Positions 1-9,095 are shown, counted from the stretch's first letter. The stretch: 64,000 nt of DNA from Pseudoalteromonas arctica A 37-1-2 (GCF_000238395.3 NZ_CP011025.1:2356001-2420000), one strand, 5' to 3'. The notes: generated from the letters alone by a model not told the origin. Translations and numbers: made by a program.

Positions 1-280
1 CGCGCCTAATATGAATGATATTTAGTAAGATTAATATGACAGGCCGACTTCTGGGTAAAACTTGTAAACGTAGCTGAAAAGCCGACAGTTTTAGCACCAT
101 TAAGAATCTAATAGCGATAATAATTGCTATTGTTTGCCAGCATTTAAAATACTGCATACGAGAAACAGAGCCGTTCCGTTAAAGACCCAGTCGTGAGGCT
201 GCACATTCTAAAAATAGGGACAACTGAACAGGCGAGAAAAACATCGTCATGTCAGCGACATAAATAAGTAGAGTAACAAT
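1..280 (+). promoter_or_regulatory. rne upstream region / long 5' leader
   Basis: This is 280 bases of non-coding DNA before rne. In enterobacteria rne has a long structured 5' UTR through which RNase E controls its own mRNA. The space and GC-richer patches here (about 165-215) would allow a similar leader, but I could not match the E. coli hairpins with confidence. A loose promoter candidate lies around 126-155 (TTGCTA, then a TAAAAT-like box with short spacing). No coding region is visible on either strand. Confidence 0.4.
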
Positions 281-3200
281 ATGAAACGTATGCTAATCAA
301 TGCAACGCAGCAAGAAGAAATGCGCGTAGCACTGGTTGATGGCCAGCGCCTTTATGATTTAGATATCGAAAGCCCAGGTCACGAACAGAAAAAAGCCAAT
401 ATTTATAAAGGCAAAATCACTCGCATTGAACCATCTCTTGAAGCAGCATTTGTTGATTACGGTGCTGACCGCCATGGTTTCCTTCCTTTAAAAGAAATTG
501 CCCGTACTTACTTCCCTGCAGGTTACACTTTTCATGGTCGCCCTAACATTCGCGACGTGATCAAAGAAGGTCAAGAAGTTATAGTACAAGTTGATAAAGA
601 AGAGCGTGGCCAAAAAGGCGCTGCGTTAACTACTTTTATCAGTGTTGCTGGTAGCTACTTAGTACTTATGCCTAACAACCCACGTGCTGGCGGTATTTCT
701 CGTCGCATTGAAGGTGATGAACGTACTGAACTTAAAGAAGCATTGGGTCGTTTAGAACTTCCTAAAGGTATGGGCTTAATTGTTCGTACAGCGGGTGTTG
801 GTAAATCGTTTGAAGAATTAAACTACGATTTAAAAGCATTATTAGTACATTGGGAAGCAATTAGACAAGCAGCCGATAGTGCTAAAGCGCCATTTTTAAT
901 ACACCAAGAAAGCAATGTAATATTCCGTGCGATACGCGATTATTTACGTCGTGATATTGGCGAAATTTTAATTGATAAACCACGTGTTTTTGAAGAAGCT
1001 AAAGCGCACATTGAGCGTTTTCGTCCTGACTTTATGAGCCGTGTTAAGCTTTATCAAGGCGACACTCCTTTATTTACGCATTACCAAATTGAAAGCCAAA
1101 TTGAGTCTGCCTTCCAGCGTGAAGTACGTCTGCCTTCTGGTGGTTCAATTGTAATTGACCCAACTGAAGCACTAACGTCTATCGATATCAACTCGTCTAA
1201 AGCAACTAAAGGCGGCGATATTGAAGAAACAGCACTTAATACTAACTTAGAAGCGGCCGATGAGATTGCACGTCAATTACGTCTGCGTGACTTAGGCGGT
1301 TTAATTGTAATCGACTTTATCGATATGACGCCTCCACGCCATCAGCGTGAAGTAGAGAATCGTTTAAAAGATGCTGCTCGTCCAGATCGTGCTCGTGTTC
1401 AAATTGGTAAAATCTCGCGCTTTGGTTTACTTGAAATGTCGCGTCAGCGTTTGCGTCCTTCATTAGGTGAAGCAAGCCAAGGCCCATGCCCACGTTGTAG
1501 TGGACAAGGTACTATTCGTTCAAACGAATCAATTGCACTTTCTATTCTTCGTTTAATTGAAGAAGAAGCAATTAAAGACAACACAGCACAAGTAAATGCA
1601 CAAGTGCCTGTTGCCGTTGCCGCTTATTTATTAAATGAGCAACGTCGTAGTGTTCATCGCATTGAAAAACATCATAAATGTGACGTAGTGATTATTCCTA
1701 ATCAACATATGGAAACACCACATTACGAAGTTATGCGTTTACGTAAAGACGAAACTCTTGAAACGGTAAGTTACGGACAAGTTGTTGCGCCAGAACCTGA
1801 AGCATTTGAGATGTCAAAATCACCAAGTGCACCAGTACGTGAAGAGCCAATGCTAAAAGGTGTTGTAATGCCTTCTACATCGGCTCCACAAGCAGCGCCT
1901 ACACCAGTAGCTCAACCTGTAGTAACAGAGACTAAAACTGAAGGTGGCTTGTTTGAAGCAATCACTAAATGGTTTAAATCGTTATTTGCAAGCGAAACAG
2001 TAGAAGAGAAAAAAGAAGCTGTAGAAAAAGAGCAGCAAGAAGCGCGTAATAACGCTCGCCGTGGTAACGATAATCGTCGTCGTAATAACAACCAACGTCG
2101 TCGTAATAATAACCCGCGCACTAATAAACCACGCAATGAGCGCCCTGCAGCTGAAGAGGAAGTTAAAACAGACTCACCAGCAGCAACAAGTACCGAGACT
2201 CAAGAGAGAAACGAGAACCGCAATAAGCGTCGTCGTAACCCTAACTCTCGTAAGCGCCCAGAGCATAAAAGCGAAGAAAAAGATCAAGTTAAAACTGAAG
2301 CTCCTGTAAAAGCAGAAGTAGAAGTAGAAACTGATTCTAAGCCAGCTCAAGCTGTAGAGCCTAAAGAGCAAAAGCCTAAAGTTCGCCGTCAACGTCGTAA
2401 CATACGTAAAAAAGTACGTCTGCAAGATGAAAACGCTGAGCAAGCTAACTCAACAGAGCAAACACCTGAACAAGCGGTAGTTACTGACACTCCACAAGTT
2501 CAAGAGCAAGCACCTGTTGTAGAAAAGCAAACACAAGCTCCGGCAGAAAAAACAGCTCACATTAAAGAAGAGAAAGTTGACGTTGTTGATTCTAACGATG
2601 AAGCAGCAACGACTGAAGACGAGCAAGAGCAAACACGTACGCGTTCACGCCGTTCTCCTCGTCATCTTCGTGCATCAGGTCAACGTCGTCGACGTCCTGA
2701 AGGTGAAGCAGAAGTTAAATCTGACGAAGCCCCTGCATTTGTTCCAGTTGCTGATCAAGCTGCTGCAGAATATGAAGCAGAGCTTAAAGCTAAATCTGAA
2801 GAAACACCTGTAGATGCAGCGCAGCAAATTGAACAAGCCGTTGCAGTTGAAGACTTAGCAAAAGTTGAAGCTGTAGAAGAGCCAGCTAAAGTTGAAACTC
2901 CAGTAGCAACTGAAGAGCCAGCTAAAGTTGAAACTCCTGTAGTAACTGAAGAGCCAGCTAAAGTTGAAGCTCCAGTAGCAACTGAAGAGCCAGCTAAAGT
3001 TGAAACGCCAGTAGTAACTGAAGAGCCAGCTAAAGTTGAAACGCCAGTAGTAACTGAAGAGCCAGCTAAAGTTGAAACGCCAGTAGTGACTGAAGAGCCA
3101 GCTAAAGTTGAAACTCCAGTAGTAACTGAAGAACCAGCTAAAGTTGAAACTCCAGTAGTAACTGAAGAGCCAGCTAAAGTTGAAACGCCAGTAGTAACTG

Positions 3201-3529
3201 AAGAGCCAGCTAAAGTTGAAACGCCAGTAGTAACTGAAGAGCCAGCTAAAGTTGAAACGCCAGTAGTAACAGAAGAGCCAGCTAAAGTTGAAGCAAAAGT
3301 GAAAACTGAAAAATCAGCACCGCATGTTAAAACAGCGGTTACTCAAGGGTCTGCAAGTGCGCCAATGGCACAGCCTACTCCTGTAGCTGATAGCGAAGTA
3401 AAACATACATCTGTAGCAATGGCTCACGATAAACGTGAACTAGTACCAGACAGTGGTTTACGTGCGGGTTCTATCAAACCTGCTGGTCGTGCAAGTTCTG
3501 CAATGACTAAAACATTGAGTGTTGATTAA
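281..3529 (+). CDS. rne: Ribonuclease E
   Basis: RNase E is the endonuclease and scaffold of the RNA degradosome. It starts mRNA decay and processes rRNA and tRNA precursors at the inner membrane. Residues 1 to about 520 track the E. coli enzyme closely: S1 domain about 35-125, metal-binding Asp302 (SIDINSS) and about Asp345 (VIDFIDM), and zinc-link Cys403 and Cys406 (CPRCSGQG). The C-terminal half is low complexity, as usual. It has an amphipathic membrane-targeting helix near 555-572 ([11 protein letters not shown]), Arg-rich RNA-binding patches including [16 protein letters not shown] near 790, an acidic 12-residue repeat tract at 866-1009, and a conserved tail that may bind PNPase. The 1082-residue length is normal. 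The start matches the E. coli N terminus. Confidence 0.98.
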   Translation: MKRMLINATQQEEMRVALVDGQRLYDLDIESPGHEQKKANIYKGKITRIEPSLEAAFVDYGADRHGFLPLKEIARTYFPAGYTFHGRPNIRDVIKEGQEVIVQVDKEERGQKGAALTTFISVAGSYLVLMPNNPRAGGISRRIEGDERTELKEALGRLELPKGMGLIVRTAGVGKSFEELNYDLKALLVHWEAIRQAADSAKAPFLIHQESNVIFRAIRDYLRRDIGEILIDKPRVFEEAKAHIERFRPDFMSRVKLYQGDTPLFTHYQIESQIESAFQREVRLPSGGSIVIDPTEALTSIDINSSKATKGGDIEETALNTNLEAADEIARQLRLRDLGGLIVIDFIDMTPPRHQREVENRLKDAARPDRARVQIGKISRFGLLEMSRQRLRPSLGEASQGPCPRCSGQGTIRSNESIALSILRLIEEEAIKDNTAQVNAQVPVAVAAYLLNEQRRSVHRIEKHHKCDVVIIPNQHMETPHYEVMRLRKDETLETVSYGQVVAPEPEAFEMSKSPSAPVREEPMLKGVVMPSTSAPQAAPTPVAQPVVTETKTEGGLFEAITKWFKSLFASETVEEKKEAVEKEQQEARNNARRGNDNRRRNNNQRRRNNNPRTNKPRNERPAAEEEVKTDSPAATSTETQERNENRNKRRRNPNSRKRPEHKSEEKDQVKTEAPVKAEVEVETDSKPAQAVEPKEQKPKVRRQRRNIRKKVRLQDENAEQANSTEQTPEQAVVTDTPQVQEQAPVVEKQTQAPAEKTAHIKEEKVDVVDSNDEAATTEDEQEQTRTRSRRSPRHLRASGQRRRRPEGEAEVKSDEAPAFVPVADQAAAEYEAELKAKSEETPVDAAQQIEQAVAVEDLAKVEAVEEPAKVETPVATEEPAKVETPVVTEEPAKVEAPVATEEPAKVETPVVTEEPAKVETPVVTEEPAKVETPVVTEEPAKVETPVVTEEPAKVETPVVTEEPAKVETPVVTEEPAKVETPVVTEEPAKVETPVVTEEPAKVEAKVKTEKSAPHVKTAVTQGSASAPMAQPTPVADSEVKHTSVAMAHDKRELVPDSGLRAGSIKPAGRASSAMTKTLSVD
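2876..3307 (+). repeat. 36-bp coding tandem repeat (12 copies) inside rne
   Basis: Twelve head-to-tail 36-bp units encode [12 protein letters not shown] and close variants (VAT, EAPVAT; the last unit ends EAKVKT). Inner units are nearly identical in DNA, including third positions, which points to recent expansion by slippage or unequal recombination. The tract is in frame, acidic and proline-rich, and lies between the Arg-rich RNA-binding region and the C-terminal tail. It is probably a flexible linker. Confidence 0.95.
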
Positions 3530-3544
3530 TAACTAACACTTATT

Positions 3545-3583
3545 AAAAAGCCCCGCTATTTAATAAATAGCGGGGCTTTTTTG
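3545..3583 (+). terminator. rne rho-independent terminator
   Basis: A strong stem, AGCCCCGCTATTTA pairing with TAAATAGCGGGGCT around a short loop, is followed by a T run. It begins 16 bases after the rne stop codon. The A run on the 5' side could let it act on the other strand too, but no minus-strand gene ends here. Confidence 0.92.
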
Positions 3584-3618
3584 TTTACATGCTTTGAATA
3601 ATTATTAAAGTTTCTTCA

Positions 3619-3818
3619 CGCCCATAATAAGCGATTTGTTCACAAAGAGGTTAAAAGACGCTGCGCTTTTAGAGGTAACAATAAAGCTAAATTGAAAAAG
3701 CTCCGCTAATAAACCATCGCTTGTGTTTTCTCATTTACTCCTCTTTCACTTCTCTTTGTGAAATAGATCTTTAAGTTGTTTTGTTAGCAAAGAAATTAAA
3801 TAAACAGATGCGGTGCTT
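3619..3818. repeat. Intergenic repeat copy R1 (cut by IS110)
   Basis: About 200 bp nearly identical to 5113-5316 and related to 5388-5545. Shared landmarks are CCATAATAAGCGATT, TTCACAAAGAGG near the left, CTCTTTGTGAA about 120 bp to the right, and GATGCGGTGCTT at the end. The TTCACAAAGAG / CTCTTTGTGAA pair is an inverted repeat that gives a MITE-like shape. Homology to the other copies stops at the GATGCGGTGCTT end, where IS110-like DNA begins. No ORF is supported. Confidence 0.8.
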
Positions 3819-3849
3819 CTCGCGTAAGCAAGCTTCACGCCTTGTATCT

Positions 3850-4010
3850 CTCATTGATAAATGATTAGCTATCATTTATCACATCGAAGTCAGTGAGCTT
3901 GCCTTTACGCCTAGTATTTAATACTGCGCCGTAGATAAAGCCCTGACTTTCTATTCTCACAAACTGAATGGTATCCAAGCACGCTTTTATTTAAGTAGAT
4001 GCTGTATGTA
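3850..4010 (+). ncRNA. Candidate IS110 bridge RNA in the left non-coding end
   Basis: The left end has several foldable elements in order. There is a 10-bp perfect stem TGATAAATGA / TCATTTATCA with a 7-base loop (3855-3881). It is followed by an outer stem AGTCAG (3888-3893) / CTGACT (3943-3948) enclosing a hairpin AGTATT-T-AATACT (3913-3925) with internal loops. IS110 elements are known to encode a structured bridge RNA with target- and donor-binding loops in this position. The fold was read by eye. The RNA ends and the loop-to-target pairing are inferred and not resolved here. Confidence 0.45.
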
Positions 4011-4028
4011 CAAGGGGAGTAAGTAGAG

Positions 4029-5010
4029 ATGATGTTTATCGGCATTGATATTAGTAAAGAGAAGATTGATTTATCGTGGTTGAGAGACCAGCTTACAAAC
4101 AAAATTAAAAAAAGTCTTTAAAAACAAGCACCAAGACTTTGTGACAATAGAAAAATGGCTTTTAAATACAACTAAAAGCGCTGCTAGTGAGCTCGTTATC
4201 ACCCTCGAACCAACGGGTGTTTATCATGAAGCGCTGATGTATTTTTTACACGAGCAAGGCTTTAATATTATTTTAGCGAACCCAGGTAAAGCTAAAAAGT
4301 ATGCAGACGCTTTAAACATAATTCACAAAACAGACAAATCTGATGCAACGATGCTTGCTCATTATGGCTGTGCTAAGCACGCAGTCGTTAATTATTGGCA
4401 ACCTGAAGCGTTAGAAATTAGAGAGCTTAAAGCCCTTATTCGTCGTTTAGATGCGCTTGAGAGTAACCGACAACGAGAAGCTAACCGATTAGAAGCAAGT
4501 GAATTCAGCAACGTTTCCGCGCGTGTTTGCCAATCGATAAAAGTGACAATCGCGTTTTTAGATGATGAAATTAAACAGCTTAAATCTGACATTGATAACC
4601 ACATAGATAATGAACCTGATTTAAAAAGAAACAGGAAACTACTTGAGTCTATCCCTGGCATAGGGCCCGTATTATCGAGAGAGCTGACGTATTTGTTTGC
4701 GGCTAAAAAATTTAATAAAGCCAAAGAAGCGGCAGCTTATTGTGGATTAATCCCACGGCATAATGAATCGGGTAAATTAAAAGGGCGAACATCAATCAGT
4801 AAACTTGGGCCAGCCAGAATTCGATGCAAACTTTATATGGCAGCCATTGTTGCTGGGCAATGGAATAAAACAATAAAACGACACAAGTTAACGTTAATAA
4901 ATAATGGTAAAACACCGATGCAAGCTGTGTGTGCAAATATGCGAAAGCTAATTCATATATGTTTTGGTGTAATAAAAAACCAGGAAGCGTTTAAGCTCCA
5001 AGAAAGTTAA
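4029..5010 (+). pseudogene. IS110-family transposase, frameshifted
   Basis: This is a DEDD-type RuvC-like transposase/recombinase of the IS110 family. The N terminus (start 4029 or 4032) holds the first catalytic Asp in MFIGIDISKEKID. The rest, from about 4114, holds LEPTGVYHEAL (Glu), DKSDATMLAHYG (Asp residues) and the C-terminal Tnp20-like domain with IPGIGPVLSREL and the probable nucleophile Ser in GRTSISKLG. The two parts are in different frames. A run of seven A at 4107-4113 would be in frame with six, and as read translation stops at 4119-4121. The downstream frame is open from a GTG at 4141 but lacks the first Asp. Hence probably inactive, unless +1 frameshifting or a sequencing slip is involved. 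Confidence 0.85.
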
Positions 5011-5052
5011 ATACGGCCTTGAAGCTTAAAGTGAGAGATGGTATCTACAGCC

Positions 5053-5316
5053 GGAATTAAATATCAAGTACAAATTAACCTGTAGAAGCACAACTTATTG
5101 TCGTGACGAGTAACGTCCGTAATAAGCGACTTATTCACAAAGAGGTTAAGAGACGCTGCGCTTTTAGAGGTAACAATAAAGCTAAATTGAAAAAGCTCCG
5201 CTAATAAACCATCGCTTGTGTTTTCTCATTTACTCCTCTTTCAGTTCTCTTTGTTCAATAGATCTTTAAGTGGTTTTGTTAGCAAAGAAATTAAATAACT
5301 AGATGCGGTGCTTCAC
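5053..5316. repeat. Intergenic repeat copy R2
   Basis: This is the most complete copy of the repeat. It has a leader (AATTAAATATC..GTACAAATTAACCTG) followed by the core shared with R1. A long internal inverted repeat links TTCACAAAGAGG with the CTCTTTGTTCAA end, and a near-palindrome AAGAGACGCTGCGCTTTT lies near the left. It abuts R3 head to tail with a period of about 275 bp. No coding potential is recognised. Confidence 0.8.
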
Positions 5317-5322
5317 GTCTTC

Positions 5323-5545
5323 AACCAAAATTAAATATCCAGTACAAATTAACCTGCAGACCCACAACTTGTTGGCGTGACGGGTAACGCCCATAATAAA
5401 CGATTTATTCACAAAGAGGTTAAGAGACGCTGCGCTTTTAGAGGTGGTAATAAGATTAAGTTTTGCTAATAAACCATGGCTTATGTTTTCTCATTTACTC
5501 CTCTTTCACTTTTGTTTGTGAAATAAGTCTTTAAGTGGCTTTGTT
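5323..5545. repeat. Intergenic repeat copy R3 (diverged)
   Basis: Third copy. Leader and core are recognisable (GTACAAATTAACCTG, CATAATAAACGATTTATTCACAAAGAGG, CTCTTTCACTTTTG), but a block of about 20 bases after AGAGGTGGTAATAAG is missing or changed. Inverted ends TTATTCACAAA / TTTGTGAAATAA are kept. It ends 28 bases before the yejK terminator. Confidence 0.75.
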
Positions 5546-5573
5546 CCTATTCAATGAATTTAGATATAGGTAT

Positions 5574-5600
5574 AAAAAAGCGCGATATAAATATCGCGCT
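5574..5600 (-). terminator. yejK terminator
   Basis: AGCGCGATAT / ATATCGCGCT forms a 10-bp stem with a 2-base loop. On the minus strand it is followed by six T. It lies just downstream of the yejK stop. Confidence 0.88.
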
Positions 5601-5632
5601 CTTGAATCAACTTTCAACTCGCTCAAATGAGT

Positions 5633-6649
5633 TTACTCTTTTTCACTTTCCATAAAACGTTGTAACTGATCTTTTAAGTTTGGCGGAATGCCTTTAATCA
5701 CTAGTGTATCGGTTGCTTCGTTGTACGTTACGCGCTCACCTAAGTGTTTACGTTCAAAACTTACACTTACACCCCCACCAAGGCCTGAAAACTTAACCAT
5801 ACTGGTTACGGTTTTCTTATCAACGGGGAAAGTTTCTTCCAAGTCATAGCTTTGCTCTTTGCAAAAACTATCAAACGGGCTGTCATCGCCTTTTGTAAGC
5901 GTTGCAGATAGATCGCTCACACTTGCATCTTCGCCTGTGGTTACGCAATCATTACAGTAATCAAATACTTGTTTACGTAAATCGTCTTTTTCTGATTTAT
6001 CAAACTGTTGCTCTGATAAATAATCCTCTACTGCGCTAAGCATTACTTGGCTTTGCTGTTTTGAATCAATACCCTCTTCACAGCCTAAAAAGTCTAAGAA
6101 AAAGTCAGCAACTTTACGACCCGCACGTCCTTTGATAAACGAAATATAACGATTATCTTCTGCTTGCGTATCCCACGCTGTTAAATCGATACGAGCAGCG
6201 AGTTGCATGCGAGATATGTCTAAATGGCGAGAAGCCGCTAAATCAAGCTCAGACGTCATAGAATAATGCTCTTTAATGTTAATCATCGCAATTAACATGT
6301 AATCGGTAGCAACATACTGATAATGACAAAATACTAAATAGCCTGTTTCACTAAATGCATACTTATCAAGCTCTTCTTTTAAAACCGTTGAGGCTTGCTC
6401 GGTCATATGCCAAAAGCCTAGCTCATCGTTACGGTAGCTTTGCATTGCAGATGCTACAACGCTGTTTTTATCACCACTGAAAGCACAGTAACCTTTACCT
6501 GGCTTACCATTGTATGCATGATGTAATTGTTCGATAAAAACGGCTACTTTATCGTTAATTACCATCTCATCATTTCGAAGGTGAATTTGCGTATCGTCGT
6601 CTTTTTTGTCTACATAATGAACGACTAATTTTTTAACGTCTGTTGTCAT
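5633..6649 (-). CDS. yejK: Nucleoid-associated protein YejK (NdpA)
   Basis: YejK/NdpA is an abundant nucleoid-associated protein of gammaproteobacteria. Its exact role is unclear. The 338-residue length fits the family. Conserved segments match E. coli YejK: LVFCHYQYVATDYMLIA, YLDI-like RHLDIS, ARIDLTAW, FIKGRAGRKVADFFLDFLG, KEQSYDLEETFPVD, and the C-terminal TLVIKGIPPNLKDQLQR. It is transcribed divergently from yejL-yejM, the same arrangement as in enterobacteria. The start MTTDVKK leaves a 62-base gap to yejL. Confidence 0.95.
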   Translation of the reverse strand: MTTDVKKLVVHYVDKKDDDTQIHLRNDEMVINDKVAVFIEQLHHAYNGKPGKGYCAFSGDKNSVVASAMQSYRNDELGFWHMTEQASTVLKEELDKYAFSETGYLVFCHYQYVATDYMLIAMINIKEHYSMTSELDLAASRHLDISRMQLAARIDLTAWDTQAEDNRYISFIKGRAGRKVADFFLDFLGCEEGIDSKQQSQVMLSAVEDYLSEQQFDKSEKDDLRKQVFDYCNDCVTTGEDASVSDLSATLTKGDDSPFDSFCKEQSYDLEETFPVDKKTVTSMVKFSGLGGGVSVSFERKHLGERVTYNEATDTLVIKGIPPNLKDQLQRFMESEKE

Positions 6650-6711
6650 CTTTGTTTTTCACGCCTCTAGTGTTAAAATACGAGAATATAACTATTTTAT
6701 TGAACCAACTG

Positions 6712-6924
6712 ATGCCAATCTTATCAAAATACTCTAATGAAGAAGTAGAACAAATCGTCGATCAGCTTATTGATGTGCTAACTAAACACAATGCGCCGGT
6801 AGATTTAAGCCTTATGTGTTTAGGAAATTCTATCACGCATATCTTAAAAGAGCATGTACCAACAGGGAAAAGACAAGCCGTAACTGAGAACTTTGCAAAA
6901 GCTTTATCACAGTCGGTTAAATAA
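6712..6924 (+). CDS. yejL: YejL family protein (UPF0352)
   Basis: A small protein (70 residues) matching E. coli YejL end to end: MPILSKYSNEEVEQIVDQLI, LTKHNAPVDLSLMCLGN, and an AKALSQSV tail. Function is unknown; it is predicted to be helical. The start at 6712 was chosen because the family begins with MPxxSRYS. A longer reading from 6643 would overlap the divergent yejK start codon and adds unconserved residues. No strong ribosome site is visible. It is followed after 5 bases by yejM, so the two are probably co-transcribed. Confidence 0.9.
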   Translation: MPILSKYSNEEVEQIVDQLIDVLTKHNAPVDLSLMCLGNSITHILKEHVPTGKRQAVTENFAKALSQSVK

Positions 6925-6929
6925 ACTCT

Positions 6930-8426
6930 ATGAATTTATCGCAGCACAATCAGTTTTCATCAAAAGCGAGTCAGCTATTAAGCTGGGGCCATTGGTTTAC
7001 TTTTGCCAATATTGGCTTGGCGCTATTTATTAGCTTAAGCTACTTATTTGCCGACTCGCCACCAACAAGCTTTATGGGCATTACTTATATGCTAGTAACG
7101 TGGTTAAGCCACACTAGTTTTATCGCCTTTTTAGCGTTTGTGCTGACGGTATTTCCGCTTAGTTTAATATTCCCCTACCCACGACATATACGAGGCATGG
7201 CGGCTGTTATAGCCACACTAGGCGCTTCACTGCTTACCCTTGATGCTTATGTTTACGTTAATTTGGGTTATCATCTAAGTATATCTGCCTTACCTGAGAT
7301 TATTTCTCTACTGTGGCATCGTTTAACCAGTTCACCTGCTTTAACAACCATTTTAGCCAGTGGGATTGTATTACTTATTTTAGGCTTTCAGCTACTTGTG
7401 AGTAATTACACATGGCAACACCTTGAACGCTTAAAACAATATAAATTTGCACGTTACGCAATTTCATTTTTAATAGTGTGTTTTTCACTTAGTCACAGTA
7501 TTCATATTTGGGCTGACGCAAATTTAAACTTTGACGTAACGAAGCAAGATAATGTACTACCACTGTCATACCCTACTACCGCTAAAAGTTTATTAGCTAA
7601 AAATGACCTGCTTGATATAGAAAGCTATAAGCAAGCACATAACGTAAAAATTAATAACCAAAACATTAGTTATCAAATGCCAAGCCCGCTTGATAAGTGT
7701 GAAGACTACACACAAGCCAATGTAGATATTTTTGTATTTGAAACCCAGCAACAACTCGCTAAATTTGTTGCCGATAATAAAAACTTACACAAAACAGAGC
7801 AGTTTTTACAGCCAACTAATCACGACGATATGCTATTTAGCTTAGTGTATGGTTTGCCAGCTTTTTATAAAGCAGCAATTTTAAGAGATCAAACTCTTCC
7901 CGCATGGCAAAGTCAGCGCCGTAGCATTGAAGTAACTGGCATTGAAGAACTAAGCTTTATTAATGATCAAGCACATAGCTCTAGTGCTATTCGAGTAATT
8001 AAAGCGAGTGATAACCCTACTGTTCGAGATGATGAAACACAAGTTTTTGCTTTTAGTCTTGCCAATAACAAGCAAGAAGTAGTAACAACATCAACTTTAT
8101 ATAGCTCCGACAAACGTATTTCTAAAGTAGATGGACTTATTCAACCTAGCGATTTAATTGCAACAAGTGTTGGCCAATATTTAAATTGTAAAGCCATTGC
8201 TAAGCAAACAATGCTGGGCGTTAATTTATACAAGAAAAAAGATGATATGGGCGTGAACTACTCTCAGGGTGTTGTTATAGCCTATAAAAAAGATAGGATT
8301 ACCTTAATAGATTCAGATGGTAACTTTAAAAATATCTCTGCCGCTGAGGGTTTTTCTATTGAACAAGGTTTAGATATACCATTTTTAGTACAGAGTATTA
8401 AAAAGCTCAAAACCTTTACCCAATAA
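6930..8426 (+). CDS. yejM: YejM-like inner-membrane protein (DUF3413) with degenerate sulfatase-like domain
   Basis: YejM (PbgA/LapC) is an inner-membrane protein that senses periplasmic LPS and controls LpxC turnover through LapB. The N-terminal 190 residues form about five membrane helices of the DUF3413 type (LLSWGHWFTFANIGLALF, FPYPRHIRGMAAVIATLG, VYVNLGYHLSISALPEI). The C-terminal part, about 300 residues, is shorter than in E. coli (586 residues in total there, 498 here). I see none of the usual metal-binding motifs of the sulfatase fold. Loss of hydrolase residues fits a sensor rather than an enzyme. The yejK/yejL/yejM context supports the call. Confidence 0.85.
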   Translation: MNLSQHNQFSSKASQLLSWGHWFTFANIGLALFISLSYLFADSPPTSFMGITYMLVTWLSHTSFIAFLAFVLTVFPLSLIFPYPRHIRGMAAVIATLGASLLTLDAYVYVNLGYHLSISALPEIISLLWHRLTSSPALTTILASGIVLLILGFQLLVSNYTWQHLERLKQYKFARYAISFLIVCFSLSHSIHIWADANLNFDVTKQDNVLPLSYPTTAKSLLAKNDLLDIESYKQAHNVKINNQNISYQMPSPLDKCEDYTQANVDIFVFETQQQLAKFVADNKNLHKTEQFLQPTNHDDMLFSLVYGLPAFYKAAILRDQTLPAWQSQRRSIEVTGIEELSFINDQAHSSSAIRVIKASDNPTVRDDETQVFAFSLANNKQEVVTTSTLYSSDKRISKVDGLIQPSDLIATSVGQYLNCKAIAKQTMLGVNLYKKKDDMGVNYSQGVVIAYKKDRITLIDSDGNFKNISAAEGFSIEQGLDIPFLVQSIKKLKTFTQ

Positions 8427-8436
8427 CAGTTATCCT

Positions 8437-8467
8437 AACCTAGCTTGCTATACCACCAAGCTAGGTT
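8437..8467 (+). terminator. Possible terminator after yejM
   Basis: AACCTAGCTTG / CAAGCTAGGTT is an 11-bp perfect stem with a 9-base loop. Only a weak T-rich stretch (ATAGTTTTAT) follows, so termination may be partial. Confidence 0.6.
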
Positions 8468-8512
8468 ATAGTTTTATATTGTTGTTAGATATAAAAACCA
8501 AGGATGACATGT

Positions 8513-8992
8513 ATGTTTAAAACTTCTCGTTATATTCTCCATTCTAGCTTTTTACTTATCAGTTTTTTTAGCTTTAGCGATACCACTTACTACAAATGTG
8601 TAACAGAAAAAGGCACTGTCTTTTCTCAACTGCCGTGTGACGACGAAGCAACGACTTATAAAGTTAACACGACGGGTAATCAGTATTCTGGTCCTAAGGT
8701 TGACTACACTAAACAACTAAACGAACTTGAGCGTGAAAGGCTTCTATCTGGCTTACAGGCAGAGCTTCGCAGTAATAACCATAAACTAACAATACTTGAT
8801 CGTAATAAGCAGCGTGCTGAATACAAACAACAAGAGCGGTTAAATCATATCTTAGCCATTGATGATAAAAAGCGTATTACCAAAGATATTACTAAAAAAT
8901 TAAAAATAATTAATAAAGAGTACAAAAAAGATGTATTGGTTATTACTAAACAAATTAAAATTCTCGAAAAAAAGATAGCTCAATACAAATAA
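8513..8992 (+). CDS. DUF4124-domain exported protein
   Basis: A small secreted or periplasmic protein. After a signal peptide (hydrophobic YILHSSFLLISFFSFS) comes a DUF4124-type segment, TTYYKCVTEKGTVFSQLPC, with two Cys that may form a disulfide. A Lys/Glu/Gln-rich, probably coiled-coil helical tail of about 90 residues follows. Function is unknown. ATG 8513 was chosen because AGGA at 8501-8504 then has a spacing of 8; the upstream ATG at 8504 overlaps that site. It stands alone between yejM and aceK. Confidence 0.8.
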   Translation: MFKTSRYILHSSFLLISFFSFSDTTYYKCVTEKGTVFSQLPCDDEATTYKVNTTGNQYSGPKVDYTKQLNELERERLLSGLQAELRSNNHKLTILDRNKQRAEYKQQERLNHILAIDDKKRITKDITKKLKIINKEYKKDVLVITKQIKILEKKIAQYK

Positions 8993-9095
8993 ATCACTCT
9001 TAATTAGCAAGTAATATTTATCTTGGTTTTAAACTTAAAATAACATACCCTTAACACAATAGAGTATAAGCTCTAGGGACTATTAAGGAGTGCAA

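Larger units (their letters stand above)
3819..5052 (+). mobile_element. IS110-family insertion sequence (approximate ends)
   Basis: An IS110-type transposase reading frame (4029-5010) sits in a gap between flanking copies of an intergenic repeat. Comparing R1/R2 with the R2/R3 junction places the inserted DNA between GATGCGGTGCTT (ends 3819) and a GGAATTAAATATC-type sequence (from about 5053). This gives about 210 bp of non-coding left end and about 40 bp of right end. That layout fits the IS110 subgroup, which carries its bridge RNA upstream of the transposase, rather than IS1111. No clear terminal inverted repeats or target duplication are seen, as expected for IS110. Ends are good to roughly 10 bp. 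Confidence 0.75.

Noticed and set aside
1912..2813. Several antisense and alternative-frame ORFs within rne
   Set aside because: They arise from the low-complexity, Arg- and Glu-rich codons of the RNase E tail. They lack ribosome sites and give unnatural compositions.
2876..3307. Regular 36-bp repeats that could look like a CRISPR array
   Set aside because: There are no spacers, the units are contiguous and in frame with rne, and they encode a 12-residue repeat.
3911..4102. 63-codon minus-strand ORF at the left end of the IS110 element
   Set aside because: It overlaps the structured left end and the transposase start and has no recognisable protein features.
4107..4121. Programmed -1 frameshift for the IS110 transposase
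   Set aside because: The second reading frame is reached by +1, not -1; the -1 frame meets a stop soon after. IS110 elements are not known to need frameshifting.
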